Source: an uncultured Peptococcaceae bacterium (GTDB lineage Bacteria; Bacillota; Peptococcia; Peptococcales; Peptococcaceae). From it: 43,169 nucleotides of DNA. Where the stretch lies: contig CAMYDW010000014.1 of NCBI GenBank assembly GCA_947254645.1, positions 1 through 43,169 on the forward strand. Direction: 5' to 3'. The first letter of the stretch is position 1. Every line of letters begins with the position of its first letter. Below, piece after piece: positions 1-7,762 of this stretch. The notes under the pieces are model-generated. The model was not told the DNA's origin. It did not search any database and saw nothing but the letters and a program-made list of their open reading frames with translations. A program made the translations under genes and the position numbers.

Positions 1-83
1 TGGTACTTGGTCTTGCATTTATGGAAACCTTGACCATTTATGGTTTGTTGATTGCGTTGATGTTGTATTTCCAACTCGGTTAA
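1..83 (+). CDS. atpE: ATP synthase Fo subunit c, copy 1 (3' end only)
   Basis: Only the last 27 residues are in the window, ending at a TAA at 81-83. They read from the second transmembrane helix (MET-LTIYG) to the C-terminus QLG. The encoded peptide is identical to the end of the complete atpE that starts 54 bases downstream, while the DNA differs at a few synonymous positions (GCG/GCA, CTC/CTT, TTG/TTA). This is therefore a true tandem gene copy and not an assembly duplicate. The carboxylate that carries the ion (Glu in MET) is retained. The product would join the membrane rotor ring of the F1Fo ATP synthase. The start and first helix lie outside the window. Confidence 0.9.
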   Translation, partial: VLGLAFMETLTIYGLLIALMLYFQLG

Positions 84-137
84 TAAATATATAAAACAAA
101 AAAATAAAGACATCGTGTTTAAGGAGGACTTTCAAAC

Positions 138-368
138 ATGGCAACAGGATTAATTGCAATTGGTATGAGTTTAGCGATTGGCTTAGCAGCAATCGGCAGT
201 GGGATTGGGCAAGGTGTTGCAACAGGTAAGGCTGTAGAATCTATGGCACGTCAACCAGAAATTGCAAGCACCATCCGTACCACCTTGGTACTTGGTCTTG
301 CATTTATGGAAACCTTGACCATTTATGGTTTGTTGATTGCATTGATGTTATACTTCCAACTTGGTTAA
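138..368 (+). CDS. atpE: ATP synthase Fo subunit c, copy 2
   Basis: This 76-residue hairpin of two transmembrane helices forms the rotor ring that couples ion flow to ATP synthesis. Helix 1 is Gly-rich (GSGIGQG, residues 20-26), the polar loop is ARQPE (37-41), and helix 2 contains the ion carboxylate Glu58. Gln25, Glu58, Thr59 and Tyr63 align with the Na+-liganding set of Ilyobacter-type c subunits (Gln32, Glu65, Ser66, Tyr70). The Pro of the P-x3-Q motif is Ser21 here and the Thr67 equivalent is Leu60. Sodium specificity is thus plausible but not certain. AAGGAGG at 121-127 supports the ATG start. It lies between the first atpE copy and atpF. Confidence 0.96.
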   Translation: MATGLIAIGMSLAIGLAAIGSGIGQGVATGKAVESMARQPEIASTIRTTLVLGLAFMETLTIYGLLIALMLYFQLG

Positions 369-425
369 GAGGGTCATTTGCTTTTCTCGTCTTAACAAAT
401 CGCAATCAAATAAGGAGGTAGGACA

Positions 426-911
426 GTGCATATAGAACCAACAGCACTTATTTTTGCGATCATCAACTTCTTGGTATTATTGTTTCTTTTAAAGAAGTTT
501 TTATATGCGCCAATTTTTCAAATGCTCGATGCACGTTCTAATGAGATTGAACAAAATCTGAGCGATGCAGAGCAAGCGCGCATGGATGCCATATCGCTTA
601 AAAGTGAATACGAAGCGGATTTAAAAAATGCACAAGCAAAGGCACAAGAAATTATTCAAGGTGCAAGTAAGCTTGGCGAAGAAACAGGTGCACAAATTGT
701 GGCAAAGGCACGTGAAGAAGCAAACCGTGCCGCTGAAAAAGCACGTGTTGAAATTGCACGCGAAAAAGAACAGGCTCTTAAAGACCTTCGTTCTGAAGTG
801 GCAAATCTTGCCGTCGATGCAGCATCCAAGGTCATTGGACGTAGTGTGACCGTTGCAGACCACGAAGATTTAGTCAATGAATTCATTAAAGAGGTAGGGG
901 ACGCGAAATGA
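426..911 (+). CDS. atpF: ATP synthase Fo subunit b
   Basis: This 161-residue protein is the peripheral stalk subunit. It has one N-terminal membrane helix (residues about 7-25, rich in Ile, Leu and Phe) followed by a long Ala/Glu/Lys/Arg-rich coiled coil to about residue 140. Length and layout are normal for the family. The start is GTG at 426, chosen because TAAGGAGGTA at 411-420 lies at the right distance and the membrane helix follows at once. The stop overlaps the atpH start by four bases (ATGA), indicating translational coupling within the atp operon. Confidence 0.96.
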   Translation: MHIEPTALIFAIINFLVLLFLLKKFLYAPIFQMLDARSNEIEQNLSDAEQARMDAISLKSEYEADLKNAQAKAQEIIQGASKLGEETGAQIVAKAREEANRAAEKARVEIAREKEQALKDLRSEVANLAVDAASKVIGRSVTVADHEDLVNEFIKEVGDAK

Positions 912-1474
912 ACGATGCAGGAGTAGCAAAACGCTATGCACAGGCACTGTTCATGCTCGCTGAAGAAACTGGCAGTGTCGATGAGATTGGAAAAAATCTG
1001 GATTTGGCTGCTGCTACCATTTATGGTAATGAAGAGCTAAAAGCAGTTTTCACAGGGGTACAATTTGCCAATGTGAGCAAAAAAGAAGTGCTTACCAAAA
1101 TTTTTAAAGATGAATTAAATGGTAATGTGTTGAATTTTCTTTTGCTCCTGGTTGAAAAAATGCGTACTGCTTATCTTGAAGACATTAAGGTGGCATACCA
1201 CCAATTAATGGATGAGAAAAACGGTATTGAAGACGCGACCCTTTTTACTGCTTATCCACTCAAAGACGAAGACGCCCAAGCAATTGCTGAAGCCCTTGGA
1301 AAATCAGTTGGCAAAACCATTCGTTTGAAAACGGTAGAAGATCCAAGTCTGTTGGCTGGGGTAAAATTGCAATATGGCGATAGAATTATCGATGGCACTG
1401 CAAAGGCTCGCTTAGAGAGCATGCGTAAGCGCCTCATGACACAAGAAATCATAGGAGGTGAAGGTCCCCAATGA
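908..1474 (+). CDS. atpH: ATP synthase F1 subunit delta
   Basis: This 188-residue protein is the soluble connector (OSCP) between the top of the alpha/beta hexamer and the b stalk. The N-terminal segment (AGVAKRYAQALFMLAEE, residues 4-20) is the typical first helix of the family. The C-terminal part carries the conserved DPSLLAGVKLQYGDRIIDGT segment near residues 145-164. It overlaps atpF upstream and atpA downstream by four bases each. Length is typical. Confidence 0.95.
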   Translation: MNDAGVAKRYAQALFMLAEETGSVDEIGKNLDLAAATIYGNEELKAVFTGVQFANVSKKEVLTKIFKDELNGNVLNFLLLLVEKMRTAYLEDIKVAYHQLMDEKNGIEDATLFTAYPLKDEDAQAIAEALGKSVGKTIRLKTVEDPSLLAGVKLQYGDRIIDGTAKARLESMRKRLMTQEIIGGEGPQ

Positions 1475-2985
1475 GCATTAAACCAGATGAAATTAGTTCG
1501 ATTTTAAAGGAACAAATTCAAAATTTCGACCAAACAGTAGAAACCAGCGAAATTGGTACAGTAATCGAAGTTGGTGACGGGATTGCCCGTGTGCATGGCT
1601 TGCAAAATGCCATGGTAAACGAGCTTCTTGAATTCCCAGGTGGCGTAAAGGGGATGGCACAAAACCTTGAAGAAGATAATATCGGTTGTATTCTTCTCGG
1701 GGAATTTGACCACATTAAAGATGGCGACCCAGTAAAACGTACTGGTCGTATCATTGAAGTTCCAGTAGGGGAAGCCATGATTGGCCGTGTTGTTAACGCA
1801 ATCGGTGAACCAATCGATGGCAAAGGCCCTATCAATACAGATAAAACCCGTCCAGTAGAAAACGTGGCACCAGGGGTTATCACCCGTGAAGGGGTACATG
1901 AACCACTTCAGACAGGGTTAAAAGCAATTGACGCCCTTGTGCCAATCGGTCGTGGCCAACGTGAGTTGATTATCGGTGACCGTCAAACAGGGAAAACCGC
2001 TATTGCGATTGACACCATCATCAACCAACGTGGCAAAGACGTTATTTGTATCTATGTTGCCGTAGGGCAAAAGGCGTCTACCGTTTCTAACGTGGTAGCA
2101 GAATTGGAAAAATTTGGTGCAATGGATTATTCTATCGTTGTTGCAGCAACAGCGTCTGAACCAGCACCAATGCTTTATATCGCTCCTTATGCTGGGGCAG
2201 CAATGGGCGAAGAATTTATGTTCAACGGTAAAGATGTCTTGATTGTTTATGACGATTTGTCTAAGCAAGCTGTGGCATACCGTGAAATTTCCTTGCTCCT
2301 TCGTCGTCCACCAGGACGTGAAGCATATCCAGGGGACGTATTCTATTTGCACTCCCGTCTCTTAGAACGTGCAGCAAAATTAGAAGATAAATACGGTGGC
2401 GGTTCTATGACAGCGCTTCCAATTATCGAAACCCAAGCTTCTGACGTATCTGCTTACATTCCAACCAATGTTATTTCCATTACAGATGGTCAGATTTTCT
2501 TAGAAAGTGATCTCTTCCACTCAGGGATGCGTCCTGCAATCAATGCAGGGATTTCCGTTTCTCGTGTAGGGGGCTCTGCGCAAATCAAGGCCATGAAGAA
2601 AATCGCTGGGAACATGCGTATTGACCTTGCACAATACAACGAATTAAAAGCATTCTCACAATTTGGTTCCGACCTTGATGAAGGGACCAAAGCCACCTTG
2701 GCACGTGGGGAACGTCTCACTGAAATCCTCAAACAAAAGCAATATTCTCCAATGGATGTTGAAGAACAAGTAGTGGCAATCTATGCCGTTGTCAAAGGCC
2801 ATGTGGATGATATTGCAGTGGCAAGTGTTCAACGCTTTGAAAAAGAATTCCTCGACTTCATGCGTGCATCTGCATACAAAGACAGCGTATTAGCGACCAT
2901 TCGTGATACAGGTGTGATGGATGAAGCCGCAGAAGAAGCCCTTAAAAAAGCGATTGCTGAATTTAAACAAGGCTTCCAAGGCTAA
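1471..2985 (+). CDS. atpA: ATP synthase F1 subunit alpha
   Basis: This 504-residue protein is the non-catalytic nucleotide-binding subunit of the F1 head. The P-loop GDRQTGKT is at residues 169-176. An N-terminal beta-barrel precedes it (GTVIEVGDGIARVHGL), and the C-terminal helical domain ends FKQGFQG. The family signature PAINAGISVSRVGGSAQ is present. RBS AGGAGGTGA at about 1453-1461 supports ATG at 1471, which overlaps the atpH stop. There are no truncations or unusual residues. It pairs with atpD 0.9 kb downstream. Confidence 0.98.
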   Translation: MSIKPDEISSILKEQIQNFDQTVETSEIGTVIEVGDGIARVHGLQNAMVNELLEFPGGVKGMAQNLEEDNIGCILLGEFDHIKDGDPVKRTGRIIEVPVGEAMIGRVVNAIGEPIDGKGPINTDKTRPVENVAPGVITREGVHEPLQTGLKAIDALVPIGRGQRELIIGDRQTGKTAIAIDTIINQRGKDVICIYVAVGQKASTVSNVVAELEKFGAMDYSIVVAATASEPAPMLYIAPYAGAAMGEEFMFNGKDVLIVYDDLSKQAVAYREISLLLRRPPGREAYPGDVFYLHSRLLERAAKLEDKYGGGSMTALPIIETQASDVSAYIPTNVISITDGQIFLESDLFHSGMRPAINAGISVSRVGGSAQIKAMKKIAGNMRIDLAQYNELKAFSQFGSDLDEGTKATLARGERLTEILKQKQYSPMDVEEQVVAIYAVVKGHVDDIAVASVQRFEKEFLDFMRASAYKDSVLATIRDTGVMDEAAEEALKKAIAEFKQGFQG

Positions 2986-3004
2986 GAAAGGAGGGTGAGA
3001 CAAC

Positions 3005-3880
3005 ATGGCAAATGCAAAAGAGATTAAAAGACGCATGCAGAGTATCACCAATACAAAGCAGATTACAAGTGCCATGAAGATGGTCTCGGCCTCCAAATTG
3101 CGCCGTGCACAGAACCAAATCGGTGCAGGCCGTCCGTATCAGGATAAATTACGTGCAGTATTAGCTCAGGTTGCCAGCTCCCTTTCTGGTGAAGCCACCG
3201 ACCCATTGCTAGAAGTGCGACCAATTCAGCATGAAGCTTTTCTCGTGCTTTCCTCAAATAAAGGACTTTCTGGTGGGTATAGCAGCCACCTTTTGCAAGA
3301 AGCACATCGTGCCATTCGCGAAGCCCAAGAGCAAGGACATGAGGTGAGTGTGATAGCCGTTGGCCGTAAGGCAAGGGACTACTTCATCAAAAATGCTATT
3401 ACAATTGATGAGGAATATCTTGAAACCAACGATATTCCAGATCCTGTAGATAGTGAAATGATTGCAAAAGCCATTCGTTCTGCCTATGAACTAGGCAAAT
3501 ACGATAAAGTAAGCATTGTTTATCAAGCATTCCATTCTGTAATGAGCCAAAAACCAACAACGGTGACCCTTCTGCCAATCGAAGTAGAGGGCGTCAGTGG
3601 CGAGGAAGATAGCCAATATGCCGTTGATTACCTTTTTGAGCCTGACGCACAATCTATTTTGAGCCAGCTGTTGCCGATGTATTTGACCAATCAAATACAT
3701 GGTTGCATGTGTGAAGCAAAAACAGGCGAACATGGTGCGCGTATGACAGCAATGACAGCTGCGACGGATAATGCGACTGAGCTTTTGAGCAAACTGAGAA
3801 TTAGTTACAACCGTGCACGCCAAGCAGCGATTACCAACGAAATCACAGAAATCGTTGCTGGCGCAGATGCGTTGAACTAA
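3005..3880 (+). CDS. atpG: ATP synthase F1 subunit gamma
   Basis: This 291-residue protein is the central rotor shaft. It has the hallmark N-terminal helix (AKEIKRRMQSITNTKQITSA, residues 3-22) and the conserved C-terminal helix with MTAMTAATDNA and YNRARQAAITNEI. These two helices form the coiled coil inside the alpha/beta hexamer. AAGGAGGGTGAG at about 2987-2998 precedes the ATG. It sits between atpA and atpD, as is usual. Confidence 0.97.
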   Translation: MANAKEIKRRMQSITNTKQITSAMKMVSASKLRRAQNQIGAGRPYQDKLRAVLAQVASSLSGEATDPLLEVRPIQHEAFLVLSSNKGLSGGYSSHLLQEAHRAIREAQEQGHEVSVIAVGRKARDYFIKNAITIDEEYLETNDIPDPVDSEMIAKAIRSAYELGKYDKVSIVYQAFHSVMSQKPTTVTLLPIEVEGVSGEEDSQYAVDYLFEPDAQSILSQLLPMYLTNQIHGCMCEAKTGEHGARMTAMTAATDNATELLSKLRISYNRARQAAITNEITEIVAGADALN

Positions 3881-3906
3881 TGCACGCATAAGGAGGAAGA
3901 TCCGTC

Positions 3907-5331
3907 TTGAATAATCAAGGAAAAATCGTAAAAATTGTTGGTCCTGTTGTAGACGTAGAATTTCCAGCAGACCAATTACCAGAAATCAACTTTGCACTTC
4001 ACGTGACCAGTGAAGGACAAACTGTTGAATTAGAAAATACCATCAATATTGTTTTAGAAGTTGCTGAACACCTCGGTGGCAACGTGGTTCGCGCCGTTGC
4101 GATGAGTTCTACCGACGGATTGGTGCGTGGCATGAATGTAATCAATACTGGTGAAGCCATCACCGTACCAGTAGGGGATGCCACCCTTGGCCGTTTGTTG
4201 AACGTTACAGGGGAACCGATCGATGAAGCTGGGGAAGTGAAAAGTGAAGAACGTTGGCCAATCCATCGTGAAGCACCAGACTTCAGTGCCCAAAATGCTT
4301 CTGCTGAAATCCTCGAAACAGGGATTAAGGTTATCGACCTGCTCTGCCCTTATGTAAAGGGTGGTAAAATCGGCTTGTTCGGCGGTGCAGGGGTAGGTAA
4401 AACCGTATTAATCCAAGAGCTGATTCGTAACATCGCTTACGAACACGGTGGTTACTCTGTTTTTGCAGGGGTTGGTGAACGTACCCGTGAAGGGAAAGAC
4501 TTGCTCGTAGAAATGCGTGAAAGTGGCGTTATCGACAAAACCAGCTTGGTATTCGGTCAAATGAACGAACCACCAGGCGCACGTATGCGTATTGCCCTCA
4601 CCGGTTTGACCATTGCAGAATATTTCCGTGACATGCAAAACCAAGACGTGTTGCTCTTCATCGACAATATTTTCCGTTTTACCCAAGCAGGTTCTGAAGT
4701 ATCCGCACTCCTTGGCCGTATGCCATCAGCAGTAGGGTACCAACCAACCTTGGCAACAGAAATGGGTCAAATGCAGGAACGTATTACCTCTACTGATAAG
4801 GGGTCCATCACCTCTGTTCAAGCAGTTTACGTACCAGCCGATGACTTAACAGACCCAGCGCCAGCGACCACTTTTGCGCACTTAGACGCAACAACCGTTT
4901 TGGACCGTGGCATTTCTGAAAAAGGGATTTATCCAGCAGTAGACCCATTGGCATCTACTTCTCGTATCCTTGACCCACGTGTCGTAGGGGAAGAACACTA
5001 CAATGTTGCTCGTGAAGTACAGGAAATTTTACAACGCTACAAAGACCTTCAAGACATTATTTCCATCTTAGGGATGGACGAATTGTCCGATGAAGAAAAA
5101 CTCATTGTGGCACGTGCTCGTAAAATTGAACGTTTCTTGAGCCAATGCTTCTTCGTAGCGGAACAATTTACCGGCAACCCTGGACAATACATTCCTCTAC
5201 AAGAAACCTTACGTGGTTTCCGTGAAATCATTGATGGGAAACATGATGATTTGCCAGAACAAGCATTCCTTATGGTAGGAACCATTGATGATGCTGTTGC
5301 GAAGGCAGAAAAAATGAAACGTGGCGCATAA
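3907..5331 (+). CDS. atpD: ATP synthase F1 subunit beta
   Basis: This 474-residue protein is the catalytic subunit. The P-loop GGAGVGKT is at residues 159-166. It is followed by the catalytic GERTREG segment and the Walker B-like VLLFIDNIFRFTQAGSEVS region, with the DELSDEE motif near the C-terminus. The start is TTG at 3907, selected because AAGGAGGA at 3890-3897 is correctly spaced and the protein then begins NNQGKIVKIVGPVVDVEFP, the family N-terminus. It is followed 16 bases later by atpC. Confidence 0.98.
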   Translation: MNNQGKIVKIVGPVVDVEFPADQLPEINFALHVTSEGQTVELENTINIVLEVAEHLGGNVVRAVAMSSTDGLVRGMNVINTGEAITVPVGDATLGRLLNVTGEPIDEAGEVKSEERWPIHREAPDFSAQNASAEILETGIKVIDLLCPYVKGGKIGLFGGAGVGKTVLIQELIRNIAYEHGGYSVFAGVGERTREGKDLLVEMRESGVIDKTSLVFGQMNEPPGARMRIALTGLTIAEYFRDMQNQDVLLFIDNIFRFTQAGSEVSALLGRMPSAVGYQPTLATEMGQMQERITSTDKGSITSVQAVYVPADDLTDPAPATTFAHLDATTVLDRGISEKGIYPAVDPLASTSRILDPRVVGEEHYNVAREVQEILQRYKDLQDIISILGMDELSDEEKLIVARARKIERFLSQCFFVAEQFTGNPGQYIPLQETLRGFREIIDGKHDDLPEQAFLMVGTIDDAVAKAEKMKRGA

Positions 5332-5347
5332 AAAGGAGGCGTAAACA

Positions 5348-5755
5348 ATGGCAGAAAAGCTGCTCAAGCTGGAAGTCGTTGCACCTGATCATCAGGCGCT
5401 ATCCGCAGATGTTGAAAGTGTCGTTGTACGCACAACCAATGGTGAAATCGGATTCTTACCAGGACACGCACCACTGATTGCAGGTCTTGTGCCACACGTT
5501 TTGCGTTATACCGATGCCGATAAAAAAGAACAGCGTATGGTAATTGGCGGAGGCTTCGTTGAAGTGCTCAACAATGTCGTATCTGTGATGAGCCCAAGTG
5601 CAGAAACAGCCGCAAAAATTGACTTCGAACGTGCAGAAAGAGCAAAGGCACGTGCAGAAGAACGTTTAAAAAACAAAGATGGCGTCGATATTGCCCGTGC
5701 CCAAGCAGCCCTGGCACGTGCCTTGACTCGCCTCTCTGTGAAAGATTATTTATAA
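5348..5755 (+). CDS. atpC: ATP synthase F1 subunit epsilon
   Basis: This 135-residue protein is the last gene of the atp operon. The N-terminal beta-sandwich contains GEIGFLPGHAPLIAGL (residues about 31-46), the family signature. It is followed by a C-terminal two-helix domain rich in Ala, Arg and Glu that in relatives regulates ATP hydrolysis. RBS AAAAGGAGG lies just before the ATG. A factor-independent terminator follows the stop codon within six bases. Confidence 0.96.
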   Translation: MAEKLLKLEVVAPDHQALSADVESVVVRTTNGEIGFLPGHAPLIAGLVPHVLRYTDADKKEQRMVIGGGFVEVLNNVVSVMSPSAETAAKIDFERAERAKARAEERLKNKDGVDIARAQAALARALTRLSVKDYL

Positions 5756-5760
5756 GATTA

Positions 5761-5794
5761 AAAGACAGTGTGTTTTTCACACTGTCTTTTTTTT
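5761..5794 (+). terminator. Rho-independent terminator of the atp operon
   Basis: A perfect 12-bp stem (AAAGACAGTGTG at 5761-5772 with CACACTGTCTTT at 5778-5789) closes a TTTTT loop and runs into a T tract through 5794. It starts six bases after the atpC stop. Confidence 0.95.
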
Positions 5795-5795
5795 A

Positions 5796-6242
5796 CAATG
5801 CTTAACAATTAGATGTCTAGAAATACCAATTTATTGATTTTTGAGAAGGGCATAATTATTCATTTTAAAAAAAGAAAAAAATCACAAACCCTTCAATCAT
5901 CTCGTGTGATTTATGGGATAAGATTGGAAGGATGTGTATATTATAAAAAAGAAAATAAGAAAGAAAAAATATTGATTCAGAGAATATTCAAACAAAAAAA
6001 TAATGTATTAAAGAATATAAAATGTTATTTCCTACATAGTAAGTAGGTAAATATGCCTTTTGAAGGATATAGTGACCATGATGCCTGATGTGATACATTA
6101 TTTGTTAAGAATATATTGTAAATTCTGATAATTTATCGGTATTTGATAAACATCCCGACAGAATTGGCTTTACAGGTTATGTGAAAAAAAGAACAAATAT
6201 GATAAAAATTTGTCATACTTCGTTAAAAAAAGCTTGGTTCAA
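5796..6242. other. AT-rich non-coding gap between atp and nuo operons
   Basis: This is about 450 bases of very AT-rich DNA. The only open frame of note (5813-6046, plus strand) has no ribosome site and a Lys/Asn/Ile composition expected of random AT-rich sequence, so I do not call it. An imperfect inverted repeat (CCTTCAATC at 5890-5898 with GATTGGAAGG at 5932-5941, enclosing ATCAC/GTGTGAT) could be part of a structured RNA. I cannot assign it to any family. Confidence 0.5.
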
Positions 6243-6271
6243 TTGTAATTAATACTTAATTGGTGCATAAT
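6243..6271 (+). promoter_or_regulatory. Candidate sigma-A promoter of the nuo operon
   Basis: TTGTAA (6243-6248), a 17-base spacer and CATAAT (6266-6271) resemble TTGACA/TATAAT. The predicted start point near 6278 lies about 90 bases before nuoA. It is the best-matching promoter in the gap, but no transcript evidence is available. Confidence 0.5.
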
Positions 6272-6365
6272 ATAAGGTGCATTGGCATGGTAAAGTGCCA
6301 TCGTGTTTTATCACTTAAACGTATTTTATATATGTTTCAAACTCAATGGAGGAGGAGGTTTTACC

Positions 6366-6725
6366 GTGAACGATGGATTGTGGATTATTCTATTGTTCGG
6401 AGCGTTGGCTTTGGTGTTGACGGTGGCTGGTATTGGGATCAGCTTGTTGATTAGTCCTCGTTACTACCCAAACAAAGACCAAGAGCAAACGTTCGAATGC
6501 GGGATTGAAACAGAGGGTCCTGTTTGGATTCGTTTCAAACTGGGGTACTTTATGTACGCGCTCGTATTTTTGTTGTTTGACATTGAAACCGTTTTCTTTT
6601 ACCCATTGGCGTTGGCGTTCAAGTCTGTAGGGCTTGTGCCAATTCTTGCATCATCACTCTTTTTAGTGGTGCTTTGCATTGGCCTTTGGTATGAATGGAA
6701 GGAGGGCGCACTCGAATGGAAGTAG
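6366..6725 (+). CDS. nuoA: NADH-quinone oxidoreductase (complex I) subunit A
   Basis: This is a 119-residue, three-helix membrane protein and the first gene of an 11-gene complex I operon. Diagnostic segments are YECGIE-like FECGIETEGP, RFKLGYFMYALVFLLFDIE and ETVFFYPLA. The open frame extends further upstream, but I place the start at GTG 6366. GGAGGAGGAGGT at 6348-6359 is ideally spaced there, and the family N-terminus (NDGLWIILLFGAL) follows. It overlaps nuoB by 10 bases. Confidence 0.95.
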   Translation: MNDGLWIILLFGALALVLTVAGIGISLLISPRYYPNKDQEQTFECGIETEGPVWIRFKLGYFMYALVFLLFDIETVFFYPLALAFKSVGLVPILASSLFLVVLCIGLWYEWKEGALEWK

Positions 6726-7306
6726 AAAAGGTCGCATTTGATGAGAAAAATTTTCCTACAGAACACGGGTGGAGTCCATCAACACGTATTACGCCAGTAA
6801 GTGCGTATACCCATCTCGATGAAAAAATGCAACGAGAATTAGACCGCAACATCATTTTAACGACTGTGGATAAAGTAGTAAACCAAGGTCGTGCACGTTC
6901 TTTTTGGCCTGTTACCATGGGCTTGGCGTGCTGTGCGATTGAAATGATGGGTGCTGGTGGTGCACGTTTTGACATTGCACGTTTCGGTTACGAAGTATTC
7001 CGTCCATCCCCACGTCATTCCGATTTGATGATTGTGGCTGGGACGGTGACTAAAAAAATGGCACCTGTTGTAAAACGTATTTACGAACAAATGCCTGAAC
7101 CGAAGTATGTCATTGCCATGGGCAACTGTGCGATTAGTGGGGGTCCTTTTGCAGGCAGCTATTCTGTTGCAGATGGGTGTGATTGGTTTTTGCCAGTAGA
7201 TGTTTATTTGCCTGGCTGCCCACCACGTCCAGAAGCACTCTTTGATGCGTGCTTGCATGTGCGTGAACGTGTTATTAATCCTAAAGTTGTAGAAGAGAAG
7301 AGGTGA
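6716..7306 (+). CDS. nuoB: NADH-quinone oxidoreductase subunit B (N2 cluster)
   Basis: This 196-residue peripheral-arm subunit holds the terminal [4Fe-4S] cluster N2. The ligands Cys72, Cys73, Cys138 and Cys168 are all present in LACCAIEM, GNCAISGG and LPGCPPRPE, with the spacing of the E. coli protein. The start is ATG 6716, with AAGGAGG at 6699-6705. An in-frame ATG at 6695 has no ribosome site and would lie further inside nuoA. The N-terminal ~45 residues are charged and variable. It is coupled to nuoC by a four-base overlap. Confidence 0.96.
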   Translation: MEVEKVAFDEKNFPTEHGWSPSTRITPVSAYTHLDEKMQRELDRNIILTTVDKVVNQGRARSFWPVTMGLACCAIEMMGAGGARFDIARFGYEVFRPSPRHSDLMIVAGTVTKKMAPVVKRIYEQMPEPKYVIAMGNCAISGGPFAGSYSVADGCDWFLPVDVYLPGCPPRPEALFDACLHVRERVINPKVVEEKR

Positions 7307-7743
7307 GTGGCTTGGTAAAAGAACAGATTTTAAATGCCATTCCAGCACTAACAGAAATAGAAGATGCTCATAGCGAGGTATTTTCTGTTGCACGTGAGGA
7401 TTTTCTTACAGTGGTGGAGACGCTTGTTCATACATGCCACTATGATGCTTTGCTCGATTTGACAGCCGTTGAAAATCCAGAGGACATGGTTGGCATCTAT
7501 GTGTTGATGAATTTGGAGGACATGGATGAATTGCGCTTGGAAGTACATTTTTCTAAAGAGGAGCTATGGTTGCCATCTTTAACAGATATCTTCCATGCGG
7601 CGAATGTGCTTGAACGTGAAACCTATGACTTCTTTGGCATTGACTATCAAGGCCATCCGAATTTGACCCGTATTTTTTGTCCAGATGATTTTGTGGGGCA
7701 TCCATTGCGCAAAGATTACGAAACCCAACTGAGAACGAAATAA
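7303..7743 (+). CDS. nuoC: NADH-quinone oxidoreductase subunit C (30 kDa)
   Basis: This 146-residue peripheral-arm subunit is shorter than many homologues but has the complete family signature ERETYDFFGIDYQGHPNL and ends with GHPLRKDYETQ. It is a separate protein and not fused to NuoD. The start is uncertain: GTG 7303 overlaps the nuoB stop (GTGA), whereas TTG 7312 has the better ribosome site (AGAGGTGAG at 7299-7307). The difference is three residues. Confidence 0.94.
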   Translation: MSGLVKEQILNAIPALTEIEDAHSEVFSVAREDFLTVVETLVHTCHYDALLDLTAVENPEDMVGIYVLMNLEDMDELRLEVHFSKEELWLPSLTDIFHAANVLERETYDFFGIDYQGHPNLTRIFCPDDFVGHPLRKDYETQLRTK

Positions 7744-7762
7744 GAGAGGGAGGGGGACAAAG

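Noticed and set aside
1518..2352. Long minus-strand open frames opposite atpA
   Set aside because: They are shadows of a highly conserved atpA reading frame and have no ribosome sites or sensible protein features.
5813..6046. 77-codon open frame in the atp-nuo gap
   Set aside because: No ribosome site, Lys/Asn/Ile composition of AT-rich noise, no recognisable motif, and it starts right after the atp terminator.
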